A stretch of 26,374 nucleotides of DNA, taken from NCBI GenBank assembly GCA_046734795.1, contig JBKPRX010000151.1, positions 1 to 26,374 of the forward strand, in the 5' to 3' direction. Source of the stretch: JBKPRX01 sp046734795 (GTDB lineage: Bacteria > Actinomycetota > Thermoleophilia > Gaiellales > Gaiellaceae). The notes beneath the pieces were generated by a model. The model saw only the letters and a list, made by a program, of their open reading frames with translations, ran no database searches and was not told the DNA's origin. The translations under genes were made by a program, and so were the position numbers. Positions 7,315-14,048 of the stretch are shown here, in pieces (position 1 is the first letter of the stretch; every line of letters begins with the position of its first letter).

Positions 7315-8289
7315 ATGGTGACGACGGCCGGCGTGACGCCCGACGACGTGCGGCGCGCGCGCGAGCGGATCGGCAACCGGCTCGTTCGCACACCGCTCGT
7401 CGAGTCGCCGCAGCTCTCGGAGCTCACCCGCGCGCGCGTGATCCTGAAGGCCGAGCTCTTCCAGCGCACAGGCTCGTTCAAGCCGCGCGGCGTGCTCTCG
7501 AAGCTCGCGACGCTTTCGGACGACGAGCGGCGGCGCGGCGTGATCTCGATCTCCGCCGGCAACCACGCGCAGGCGGTTGCGTTCGGAGCGGCGGCCGCGG
7601 GCATCGACGCGCTCCTCGTCATGTGGCGCGGCGCGAACCAGTTCAAGGTCGACGCGACGCGCAGCTACGGCGCCACCGTCGACCAGGAAACGGCCAATCC
7701 GACGGAAGCTCTCGAACGGCTTGCCGAGCTTCAAGAGACGACAGGCCGCGTGCTCGTCCATCCATTCGAGGACCCCCTCGTCGTGGCCGGCGCCGGCACC
7801 GTCGGACTCGAGCTCGTGGAGGACGCGCCGCAAGCCCCGGATGTCGTCGTCGTCGGCACCGGCGGCGGCGGTCTTGTCACCGGCGTCGCAGTGGCGGTGA
7901 AGGGTGCGCACCCGGCTGCGCGCATCGTCGCGGTCGAGCCCGAGGGCTCGCCGGCGCTCCGCGAAGGTCTTCGCGCCGGTGAGCCGGTCCGCGTGCCGAC
8001 GGCTTCGATCGCCGACGGGCTCAGTCCCCCGCACGCGGGTCAGATCTGCATCGACATGTGCGCCGCGCTCGGTGTCGAGTCCGTGCTCGTCAGCGACGCC
8101 GAGATCGAAGACGCATTTCGCTTCCTCTACTCGCAGGCGAAGCTCGCGTGCGAGCCCGCCGGCGCCGGCGCGACCGCCGCGCTCCTTGCAGGCAAGATCG
8201 AGCTCGAACCTGAGAGCACCGTCGCGGTGATCGTCTCCGGCGGCAACGTAGAGGCCGAAAGGGCCGTTGCTATCCTGGGAAAGCGATGA
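7315..8289 (+). CDS. Threonine/serine dehydratase (PLP fold type II), no ACT domain
   Basis: A 324-residue fold-type II PLP enzyme. The cofactor lysine is K56 in GSFKPRG; SAGNHAQ (about 82-88) binds the substrate carboxylate; the phosphate-binding glycine loop is GTGGGGL (about 179-185); SGGN near the C-terminus contacts the pyridine ring. It ends without the regulatory ACT-like domain of biosynthetic IlvA, so it resembles the short catabolic form (TdcB type) that converts threonine to 2-oxobutanoate and ammonia. A serine racemase or dehydratase role for this short form cannot be excluded. The last four bases overlap the rpmE start (ATGA), tying a metabolic gene to a ribosomal protein gene. 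Confidence 0.9.
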   Translation: MVTTAGVTPDDVRRARERIGNRLVRTPLVESPQLSELTRARVILKAELFQRTGSFKPRGVLSKLATLSDDERRRGVISISAGNHAQAVAFGAAAAGIDALLVMWRGANQFKVDATRSYGATVDQETANPTEALERLAELQETTGRVLVHPFEDPLVVAGAGTVGLELVEDAPQAPDVVVVGTGGGGLVTGVAVAVKGAHPAARIVAVEPEGSPALREGLRAGEPVRVPTASIADGLSPPHAGQICIDMCAALGVESVLVSDAEIEDAFRFLYSQAKLACEPAGAGATAALLAGKIELEPESTVAVIVSGGNVEAERAVAILGKR

Positions 8290-8504
8290 AGACCGACATC
8301 CATCCGGAATACGTGCTCGCAACGGTGACCTGCGCCTGCGGGAACACGTTCCAGACGCGTTCGACGAAGCCCGAGCTGCACGTCGAGATCTGCTCGGAAT
8401 GCCATCCCTTCTACACGGGCAAGCAGAAGCTCGTCGATACGGGCGGCCGGGTGGAGCGCTTCCAGCGCCGGCTCGAAAAGGCCGGCGGCGCGCGCCGCGG
8501 CTAG
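8286..8504 (+). CDS. rpmE: 50S ribosomal protein L31 (zinc-binding form)
   Basis: A 72-residue L31. The opening MKTDIHPEYV and the block TCACGNTFQTRST are diagnostic. Four cysteines, C16, C18, C36 and C39 (CxC and CSEC), give the zinc-binding C+ form. The HPFYTGKQKLVDTGGRVERF segment and the basic tail are standard. L31 bridges the large-subunit central protuberance and the small-subunit head. There is no independent promoter or leader in front: the start lies within the stop codon of the dehydratase gene, so expression should be coupled to it. A spacer with stable hairpins follows. Confidence 0.97.
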   Translation: MKTDIHPEYVLATVTCACGNTFQTRSTKPELHVEICSECHPFYTGKQKLVDTGGRVERFQRRLEKAGGARRG

Positions 8505-8567
8505 CGGCACGCCTATGACTCAGCTGCTCGCGTTCCTCGGGCGCCGCTCGCGGTGCGGGGCCGGAGG

Positions 8568-8606
8568 GCACAGTGACCTGTGCACGGGCCCGGAGAGCAC
8601 CGGGCC
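8568..8606 (+). other. Tandem perfect hairpins in the rpmE-DUF1385 spacer
   Basis: Two perfect stem-loops stand 3 nt apart: GCACAG/CTGTGC (8568-8573 with 8578-8583, loop TGAC) and GGCCCGG/CCGGGCC (8587-8593 with 8600-8606, loop AGAGCA). A GC-rich, partly pairing stretch follows to about 8660, just ahead of the ribosome-binding site of the next gene. No T-tract follows, so this is not a textbook terminator; a U-less terminator, an mRNA-processing or attenuation element, or an RNA structure are possible. I could not match it to a known riboswitch or RNA family. Confidence 0.5.
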
Positions 8607-8675
8607 GGAAGCGGCGTCAGGCGGCGGCGGAGCCGGGCTTCGTTCGGCGCGAGCCGCAGCCGGCGAGGGGCGCGG

Positions 8676-9596
8676 GTGACGACGGTCGGAGGCCAGGCGG
8701 TCCTCGAGGGCGTGATGATGCGCGGCCCCTCGAACTGGGCCGTCGCAGTCCGAAAGCCGAACGGGCACATCGCGCAGGTCTGCCGGCCGATCGAATCCGC
8801 GATGGCGCGACACCGCCTGCTGCGGCTGCCGATCATCCGCGGCGTGATCGCGCTCGGCGAGTCGCTCGCGATCGGCTTCCGCGCGCTCGCGATCTCCGCG
8901 AACTACGCGGCGCAGGAGGAGAACGGGACCGAGAACGAAGAGGTCGAGACGGAGATCTCGCGCGGCACGATCATCTTCGCGTTCCTCGTCGCGATCGGTT
9001 TCGCGCTGATGCTGTTCAAGATCGGCCCGGGCCTCCTTGCCGAGCTGCTGCCCGTGGACGGCTTTTCGTTCGTGCTCGTCGAAGGTGCGATTCGTGTCGC
9101 GGTGTTCGTCGCGTACCTCGCACTGATCTCGCTGCTGCCGGACCTGCGACGCGTCTTCCAGTACCACGGCGCCGAGCACAAGGCGATCAACGCGTACGAA
9201 GCGGGCGAAGAGCTCGACCCGCAAACCGTGCAGCGCTACAGCCTCATCCATCCGCGCTGCGGAACCGCGTTTCTCCTCTGGGTGATGGTGATCGCGATCT
9301 TCGTCTTTGCGTTCTTCGGCCGGCCGGCGATCCACTGGCTGATCCTCGAACGGATCCTCTTGCTGCCGCTGATCGCGGGGCTCGCGTACGAGCTGATCCG
9401 CTTCGCGGGGAAGCACACGGACAGCCGCGTCGTCCGCACGCTGCTCGCGCCGGGTCTTTGGCTTCAGAGGCTCACGACGCGTGAGCCGTCGCTCGAGCAG
9501 CTCGAGGTCTCGGTCCGCGCGCTTCGCGAGGTCCTCGCGCTCGAGGCCGAGCGGAGCGAGCTCGGCGACACCGCCCGCGTCGAAGTAATGGCGTAA
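8676..9596 (+). CDS. DUF1385 family membrane protein (YqhQ-like)
   Basis: A 306-residue integral membrane protein with the DUF1385 signature: GGQAVLEGVMMRG directly after the start, YHGAEHKAINAYEAG in the middle (two histidines and acidic residues, a possible metal site) and HPRCGTAFLLWV. Four or five hydrophobic segments are visible (around 108-130, 144-165, 210-232, 235-258). The family is annotated as a predicted metal-dependent enzyme; its function is not established. The start is GTG 8676: GAGGGG ends 5 nt upstream and the conserved family N-terminus begins at once. A longer form from GTG 8580 would add 32 Arg/Gly/Ser-rich residues across the hairpin region and is unlikely. In actinobacteria this gene commonly sits between rpmE and prfA; here about 4.4 kb of other genes separate it from prfA. 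Confidence 0.9.
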   Translation: MTTVGGQAVLEGVMMRGPSNWAVAVRKPNGHIAQVCRPIESAMARHRLLRLPIIRGVIALGESLAIGFRALAISANYAAQEENGTENEEVETEISRGTIIFAFLVAIGFALMLFKIGPGLLAELLPVDGFSFVLVEGAIRVAVFVAYLALISLLPDLRRVFQYHGAEHKAINAYEAGEELDPQTVQRYSLIHPRCGTAFLLWVMVIAIFVFAFFGRPAIHWLILERILLLPLIAGLAYELIRFAGKHTDSRVVRTLLAPGLWLQRLTTREPSLEQLEVSVRALREVLALEAERSELGDTARVEVMA

Positions 9597-9659
9597 CGCG
9601 CGTCGGTCTGAACTATAGGTTTGTCTTTATGGCCGACTGACCGGCGCGCCTCGAGACCC

Positions 9660-10154
9660 CTATGGCGCGTGGTACCGCAGGTCGAGGGTGTCGGTGCGTC
9701 CAGCCCAGGTCAGTCTGAGCCGCCAGCAACCGGCGGCGGGCAGGTTGATGATCGATGGGCCCGGTCCGCCTTGTACCAGTCTCGTGACCGGCCGACCGAC
9801 GGCCCGACCGACGACCATTCGTTGCGCGCGTATCCACAAGGATGTTGGGTGCGCGGGAATGTGGCGGGAGACCCAGAGGATCTTGTTGTTTCGGCCCGTC
9901 GCAGGGGGTGAGGCAAGCGGGTAGCCGAAGAGGAGCGCCGCGATTTCCTTTCGTCGGCCGATCACATGAGGGAGGCGGGGCCGCGGCGAGGAGAAGCCTG
10001 CCCGCGCCCAGGTCGGAAGAACGCCGGAAGCGGTCGCCGCAACGCACTCCTGCTGCGTGCTGTTCGGGCCGACGGCCATGGCACCAGCGGCCCCCGCTGC
10101 CGCCGTCGCGAGGCCGCAGGCGAGGACGACGATCTGTGCGACACCGCGACGCAC
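9660..10154 (-). CDS. Hypothetical secreted protein with C-terminal GCW motif
   Basis: A 164-residue exported protein. Residues 1-26 form a signal peptide (MRRG, then a hydrophobic Ala/Val/Leu core ending AAGA). After it come one Cys (C37), a VLPTWARAGFS segment, the LFGYPLASPP motif and RNNKILWVSR. The C-terminal half looks like a small beta-sandwich ending in GCWRLRLTW, AGRTDTL and DLRY; this GCW-type ending occurs in small extracellular proteins of high-GC actinobacteria and some Bacillus. No catalytic residues can be named, and the function is unknown. The start is GTG 10154, supported by the signal peptide and by a promoter-like TTGACT/GACCCT pair just upstream. It is the only gene on its strand in the 0.77 kb between DUF1385 and the MFS gene. 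Confidence 0.72.
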   Translation of the reverse strand: MRRGVAQIVVLACGLATAAAGAAGAMAVGPNSTQQECVAATASGVLPTWARAGFSSPRPRLPHVIGRRKEIAALLFGYPLASPPATGRNNKILWVSRHIPAHPTSLWIRAQRMVVGRAVGRPVTRLVQGGPGPSIINLPAAGCWRLRLTWAGRTDTLDLRYHAP

Positions 10155-10160
10155 TGCCTA

Positions 10161-10190
10161 AGGGTCGCGTTTGCGACCCGATCCAGTCAA
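10161..10190 (-). promoter_or_regulatory. Candidate promoter with overlapping palindrome for the secreted GCW protein
   Basis: On the minus strand TTGACT (plus 10185-10190) is followed after 18 nt by GACCCT (plus 10161-10166), which ends 6 nt before the GTG start. A perfect inverted repeat, GGGTCGC/GCGACCC with loop GTTT (10162-10168 and 10173-10179), covers the -10 and much of the spacer. It could be an operator or a hairpin. Confidence 0.4.
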
Positions 10191-10356
10191 GAGACCGGCG
10201 CGATCCATGAAGTCCGGCGTGATCCACTCTGGAAGTTCTGCTTCGGCGCCGTTCGTGAGCGGATCGTTACGAGTAGGGTTTTCGTCGAGCCGAGGACGCC
10301 GCATTCGCGGGTTACGCTCGACGAGGGGGAGGACTTGCTCGCCGATTCGCTTTGCA

Positions 10357-10368
10357 GGGGTGAACCCC
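10357..10368 (+). promoter_or_regulatory. Perfect GGGGT/ACCCC dyad next to the MFS start
   Basis: GGGGT, GA, ACCCC form a compact dyad ending 1 nt before the GTG at 10370. It could act as a repressor site or as a small hairpin that hides the start. A TAGGGT box about 90 nt upstream (near 10274) is a possible promoter. The remaining sequence between 10191 and 10356 shows nothing else I recognise. Confidence 0.3.
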
Positions 10369-10369
10369 G

Positions 10370-11782
10370 GTGACTGAAAGGTCCGTTGCGTCGAGCGAGG
10401 CCATGGTTTCGGAGCGTGCCGGGGTGTCGCCGCGGAGGTTGATCCTTCCTCTCGCCCTTGCGCAATTCATCTGCAGCTTCGCCGGCTCGAACATGAACGT
10501 GATGATCACGGACATCAGCGACGACCTGGACACGACCGTCAAGGGCGTGCAGACCGCGATCACACTGTTCTTGCTGATCATGGCGATTCTGATGATCCCG
10601 TGCAGCAAGCTGACCGATCGGTGGGGTCGCAAGCGGTGTTTCATCGGGGGCCTGACGCTGTACGGGATCGGCGCGCTGCTGAGCGCGGTTTCCCCCGGGC
10701 TCGGCGTTCTGATCCTCGGAAACTCCGTCTTCGAGGGCGTCGGTACGGCGCTGTTGATCCCGCCCGTCTACATCCTTGCGACTCTGTGGTTCAGCGATCT
10801 CACCTCGCGGGCCTGGGCGTTTGGTGCGATCAGCGGGTTGGGAGGCATCGGCGCTGCGGCGGGACCGCTAATCGGCGGTGTGATCACCACCGGAATCAGT
10901 TGGCGCGCTGCGTTCGTGTTCCAGGCCGTGGTCGTCGCGACAATCATCTTTCTCAGCCGTCGTCTCGTCGATCCGCTCCCACCCGACCCAACCCGACCGT
11001 TCGACGCCGTCGGGGCGATCCTCTCGGCAGTCGGAATGTTCTTCGTTGTCCTCGGAATCCTGCAGGCGGGAACCAACAACGTGCTGTTCGCCGTGTTCCT
11101 CGTGCTCGGACTCGTGTTCCTAATCGGGTTCTACTTCTACATCCGCGCTCGGGAACGCGCGGGGAAGGAACCGCTTCTCTCGACGGGCCTCTTTAGGAAC
11201 CGCACGTCCAATCTCGCCCTCGTCACGCAGAACATGCAGTGGCTTCTGCTGATGGGCGTGTCGTTCGTCGTCTCCGTCTTCCTGCAGACCGTACGGGGGT
11301 ACAGCGCGATCGGGACAGGGGTCGTCTTCACCGCAGCGACCGTCGGGGTGCTGGTCTCGTCGTTCGCTGCGGCGCGACTCGCCAAGAAGTTCTCGCAGCG
11401 GACACTGATTGTGGCCGGTTTCATCGTCACCCTGGCCGGAATCGCACTCTTGCTCGGCTTCGTCCACGCCTCGTCGAAGGTCGTCGCATTTGTGCCCGGT
11501 CTTCTACTCATCGGCCTCGGCCTGGGAGCGATGCTGACCCCCTCGGTAAACGTCGTGCAGTCCAGCTTCCCCGAGGCGCTACAGGGCGAGATCTCGGGCC
11601 TCTCGCGCAGCATCTCCAACCTGGGCTCAACGTTCGGCACCGCGATCGCCGGCACGATCCTGGTGTCCGCGGTCGCTCTCGGAACCCGGTCTTACGCGGT
11701 CGCGCTGATCGCCCTCGCGGTGTTCGGGCTCATCGGCCTCGTCGCAGCGCTGCGCCTACCCGACAGAATCGTGAGGGCATAG
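10370..11782 (+). CDS. MFS transporter, DHA2 family (14-TM drug/H+ antiporter type)
   Basis: A 470-residue major facilitator. Motif A is visible in the loop after TM2 (KLTDRWGRKR), and a motif-C-like glycine-rich helix (FGAISGLGGIGAAAGPLIGG) follows in TM5. Two extra central helices and the FRNRTSNLALVTQN segment place it in the 14-TM DHA2 (EmrB/QacA) group. The charged N-terminal MNVMITDISDDL differs slightly from the usual NVALP..DL pattern in TM1. It would export a toxic compound or drug against protons; the substrate is not predictable. GTG 10370 is the start used; ATG 10403 (12th codon) is an alternative. Codon use is a little less G/C-extreme than the neighbouring housekeeping genes, compatible with later acquisition. 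The reductase gene follows after 18 bp. Confidence 0.88.
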   Translation: MTERSVASSEAMVSERAGVSPRRLILPLALAQFICSFAGSNMNVMITDISDDLDTTVKGVQTAITLFLLIMAILMIPCSKLTDRWGRKRCFIGGLTLYGIGALLSAVSPGLGVLILGNSVFEGVGTALLIPPVYILATLWFSDLTSRAWAFGAISGLGGIGAAAGPLIGGVITTGISWRAAFVFQAVVVATIIFLSRRLVDPLPPDPTRPFDAVGAILSAVGMFFVVLGILQAGTNNVLFAVFLVLGLVFLIGFYFYIRARERAGKEPLLSTGLFRNRTSNLALVTQNMQWLLLMGVSFVVSVFLQTVRGYSAIGTGVVFTAATVGVLVSSFAAARLAKKFSQRTLIVAGFIVTLAGIALLLGFVHASSKVVAFVPGLLLIGLGLGAMLTPSVNVVQSSFPEALQGEISGLSRSISNLGSTFGTAIAGTILVSAVALGTRSYAVALIALAVFGLIGLVAALRLPDRIVRA

Positions 11783-11800
11783 ACCGCACCTCATCTGATC

Positions 11801-12364
11801 ATGCGGAAGCTGATAGCGACGGTCTTCAACTACTCGCTCGATGGCCTTCTCGCCGACGAGGGCACCGAGTTTTGGAAGTTCTGCTTCGACCTGCCTGAAA
11901 ACCGTGAGCCCGACGACTCGGCGCAACTCGAGTTTCTCCGGAGCGCGTATGCACACATCATGGGCCGCACCGCCTACGAGGGCATCGCGGAAGCGATGAC
12001 AACAGCCACCGATCACCCTTTCGCCGACATCCTGAACACCGGGCGAAAGGTCGTCTTCACTCGAACGCTGAGGACGGCCGACTGGGCCAACACCACCATC
12101 GCTGCTGGTGACACGGCAGAAGAGATCGACAAGCTCAGGCTGGGCGGCGACGACCACATCGTGGTCTGGGGCGGCGTCAGCCTCTGGCGGTCGCTCATGC
12201 AGCTCGACCTGATCGACGAGCTCCGGCTGAGCTTGTTTCCCTACGTTGCGGGTGAGGGCACCCGGTTGTTCGACGGCGTTCCCAAGTCGTACCGGCTCGA
12301 CCTCGTCTCGAGCACTGACTCGAGCAGCGGAATCCTCGAGCTGCGGTACCGCCGGCGCCGCTGA
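11801..12364 (+). CDS. Dihydrofolate reductase/RibD C-terminal domain family protein
   Basis: A 187-residue single-domain protein of the RibD_C/DHFR-like family (YwjB/YyaP type). It has the opening MRKLIATVFNYSLDGLLAD, IMGRTAYEGI (53-62) where NADPH-binding DHFRs read GR.T, KVVFTRTL, and VVWGGVSLWRSLMQLDLIDELRLSLFPYVAGEGTRLF (145-181), the highly typical block before the C-terminus. These proteins probably reduce small heterocyclic substrates with NADPH; true dihydrofolate reductase activity is rare in the group. It directly follows the MFS gene and probably shares its transcript. No clear ribosome-binding site stands before ATG 11801. The family call is firm and the substrate unknown. Confidence 0.88.
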   Translation: MRKLIATVFNYSLDGLLADEGTEFWKFCFDLPENREPDDSAQLEFLRSAYAHIMGRTAYEGIAEAMTTATDHPFADILNTGRKVVFTRTLRTADWANTTIAAGDTAEEIDKLRLGGDDHIVVWGGVSLWRSLMQLDLIDELRLSLFPYVAGEGTRLFDGVPKSYRLDLVSSTDSSSGILELRYRRRR

Positions 12365-12379
12365 CCCAGCAGTCCAATC

Positions 12380-12397
12380 GTCCGTCGACGGCCGGAC
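12380..12397 (+). terminator. Weak hairpin after the MFS-reductase pair
   Basis: GTCCG (12380-12384) can pair with CGGAC (12393-12397) 16 nt after the reductase stop, and the loop includes a CCGTCGACGG palindrome. No T-tract follows. It is a possible terminator, called only on position and pairing. Confidence 0.25.
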
Positions 12398-12453
12398 CCA
12401 GCGGAGGTCGGCAAACGCCGAGGAACACCGTCGCGCCCAAGCATCCTTCCCTT

Positions 12454-12459
12454 TAGGCT
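12454..12459 (+). promoter_or_regulatory. Candidate -10 box (TAGGCT) for the OsmC gene
   Basis: TAGGCT lies 28 nt before GTG 12488, giving a short leader that contains a strong ribosome-binding site (GAGGAG, 12476-12481, 6 nt from the start). This is the leadered alternative to the leaderless genes of the window. Confidence 0.4.
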
Positions 12460-12487
12460 GCACGCTTCCCAACAAGAGGAGAGAACC

Positions 12488-12925
12488 GTGGCGACGGATC
12501 GCACTGCAGACGTGACGTGGCAAGGGTCGTTGATGGAGGGGAGCGGCACGATCGCTTCGACAACGAGCGGCGCGATCGGCGAGCAGCAGGTGAGCTGGCC
12601 CGCACGTGCCGAAGACGCGCAGAGCGGCAAGACGAGCCCGGAGGAGCTGATCGCGGCCGCACACGCGGCGTGCTTTTCGATGGCGCTCGCGCACGGGCTC
12701 GCAAGCGAAGGTCATGCGCCCGATGAGCTGCACACGTCCGCGACGGTGACCTTCCAGCCGGGCGCGGGGATCACGAAGATCGCGCTGTCGGTCGAAGGCC
12801 GCGTCGAAGGCCTCGACGACGCCGCGTTCCAGCAGGCCGCCGAAGGCGCGAAGGCCGGCTGCCCGGTGTCGAAGGCGCTCGCCGGCGTGCCGGAGATCAC
12901 GCTCGACGCGCGGCTCGCGAGCTAG
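12488..12925 (+). CDS. OsmC/Ohr-family peroxiredoxin (OsmC subtype)
   Basis: A 145-residue OsmC-type thiol peroxidase. The two catalytic cysteines are C62 (HAACFSMAL) and C125 (KAGCPVSKAL). The stretch TSPEELIAAAHAACFSM is diagnostic and matches the OsmC rather than the Ohr subgroup. As a cytoplasmic homodimer it would reduce organic hydroperoxides and is often induced by osmotic or oxidative stress. The start is GTG 12488 with GAGGAG 6 nt upstream. Its stop overlaps the convergent GST stop by 4 bp (CTAG). Confidence 0.93.
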   Translation: MATDRTADVTWQGSLMEGSGTIASTTSGAIGEQQVSWPARAEDAQSGKTSPEELIAAAHAACFSMALAHGLASEGHAPDELHTSATVTFQPGAGITKIALSVEGRVEGLDDAAFQQAAEGAKAGCPVSKALAGVPEITLDARLAS

Positions 12926-13506
12926 CGGCCGACCTCGGCCGCGCGCTTTCGCGCGGGTCGCTCGTTCAAGCTCTGCGCATACGCGACGCACTTCGGGAAG
13001 TCGTCGATGAGACCGCCGCGGGCGGCGAAGCCGAGGACGCCGCCAACGACGACGTCCGCTGCCGTGAAGCGATCGCCGACGAGGAACTCCTTGCCGTCGA
13101 GCGCCTGCTCGAGTGCGGGCAGTGCGGCGGCGAGCCGCTCGCGGCCGCGCGTCTTCAGCTGCTCGTCGTCGGAATACGCCTGGACGACCGCGCTCTCGAG
13201 CTCGACCATCCCGAACAGCACCCACTGGTAGACGAGCCCGCGCTCGTACGTGCCTACCGGTGGCATCAGGCCCGAGTCGGGATAGAGGTCGCCGAGCTGG
13301 AGCACGAGCGCAGCCGATTCGAAGAGCGGGCCCTCCTCCGTCGTGACCACGGGCGAACGGCCGAGCGGATGGAGCGCGCGGTATTCGGGCTTCGCCTTGT
13401 CCTCGCGCTGGATGATCTCGACGTCGTACGGCTCGCCGATCTCCTCGAGCGCCCAGACGACGCGACCCGAGCGCGAGCCCGGCTGGTGGTAGAGCGTGAA
13501 GCTCAT
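12922..13506 (-). CDS. Glutathione S-transferase family protein
   Basis: A 194-residue GST-fold protein. The thioredoxin-like half (1-78) begins SFTLYHQPGSRSGRVVWALEEIG, with the cis-proline segment GRSPVV (49-54) and the glutathione-contact pair ES in FESAALVLQLGDLYP (62-76). The helical half includes the conserved FTAADVVVGGVLGF. Most actinobacteria make mycothiol rather than glutathione, so the actual thiol or partner is open. The frame is open far upstream, but the GST N-terminus sets the start at ATG 13506. That ATG overlaps the carbonic anhydrase stop (ATGA), so the two genes form one operon with GST second. Confidence 0.9.
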   Translation of the reverse strand: MSFTLYHQPGSRSGRVVWALEEIGEPYDVEIIQREDKAKPEYRALHPLGRSPVVTTEEGPLFESAALVLQLGDLYPDSGLMPPVGTYERGLVYQWVLFGMVELESAVVQAYSDDEQLKTRGRERLAAALPALEQALDGKEFLVGDRFTAADVVVGGVLGFAARGGLIDDFPKCVAYAQSLNERPARKRAAEVGR

Positions 13507-13982
13507 ACCGCTTCGAGCCGGCCGGAGGTCACGTCGTAGACGAATCCGGTCGCCTTGAACGAGTCCGGCAGGAGCGGCGATGCCTGGATCGTCTGCATGC
13601 TCTCGCGCACGCGCTGCGCCACGTCGCGGAACGGAAGGAAGTCGATCGACTCCGACTCCGACCCGAGCTTCGCGTGGATGTCGTCGTTCGTGAACGTGAG
13701 CATTCCGCAGTCGGTGTGGCCGATCACGATCGCCTCCTGCGTCCCGAGCAGGTTGTGCGAGATGATCAGCGAGCGGAGTGCATCGTCCGAGACGACGCCG
13801 CCCGCGTTTCGGATCACGTGTGCGTCGCCCTCTTGGAGCCCGAGGAACTTCGCCGGGTCGAGGCGCGCGTCCATGCACGTGACCACTGCGAATGCGCGGC
13901 CCGGCGGCATCGGCAGCGATCCCTTCTCGAAGCTCGATGCGTATTTCTCGTTCGCGCTCTTGACCTCGTCCACGATCCCCAC
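13503..13982 (-). CDS. Beta-class carbonic anhydrase
   Basis: A 159-residue beta-carbonic anhydrase of the small actinobacterial type. The zinc ligands are C36 (CMDAR), H89 and C92 (GHTDCGM), with the catalytic dyad D38/R40. RNAGGVVSDDALRSL (58-72) is also typical. It interconverts CO2 and bicarbonate in the cytoplasm. The start is GTG 13982, preceded by GAGGAGG about 6 nt upstream on its strand. It is the first gene of an operon with GST and is divergent from prfA across 66 bp. Confidence 0.93.
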   Translation of the reverse strand: MGIVDEVKSANEKYASSFEKGSLPMPPGRAFAVVTCMDARLDPAKFLGLQEGDAHVIRNAGGVVSDDALRSLIISHNLLGTQEAIVIGHTDCGMLTFTNDDIHAKLGSESESIDFLPFRDVAQRVRESMQTIQASPLLPDSFKATGFVYDVTSGRLEAV

Positions 13983-14034
13983 GTTTGCCTCCTCGAGTCG
14001 GATACGCCGCAGTAATACCGCGCGGACGTCGCGC

Positions 14035-14040
14035 TACGCT
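14035..14040 (+). promoter_or_regulatory. Candidate -10 box (TACGCT) for the prfA operon
   Basis: TACGCT ends 8 nt before GTG 14049 and overlaps the TTG at 14040, which argues that GTG 14049, not TTG, is the true prfA start and that the mRNA is leaderless. No Shine-Dalgarno is visible before either codon. Confidence 0.45.
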
Positions 14041-14048
14041 TGCTCGAA

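Noticed and set aside
8557..8675. RNase P RNA, cobalamin riboswitch or SRP RNA in the rpmE-DUF1385 spacer
   Set aside because: The conserved cores of these RNAs are absent and the spacer is too short for RNase P RNA; only plain hairpins remain.
9597..9659. AT-containing stretch (CTATAG, TTTGTCTTTATG) as a promoter or small gene
   Set aside because: The only ATG there opens a three-codon frame, no gene lies downstream on the plus strand for 0.7 kb, and a GTCGG/CCGAC pairing is too weak to call a terminator.
11756..13225. Minus-strand frame of nearly 490 codons opposite the reductase and OsmC genes
   Set aside because: Arg-rich shadow sequence without a domain; the opposite strand carries clear family matches.
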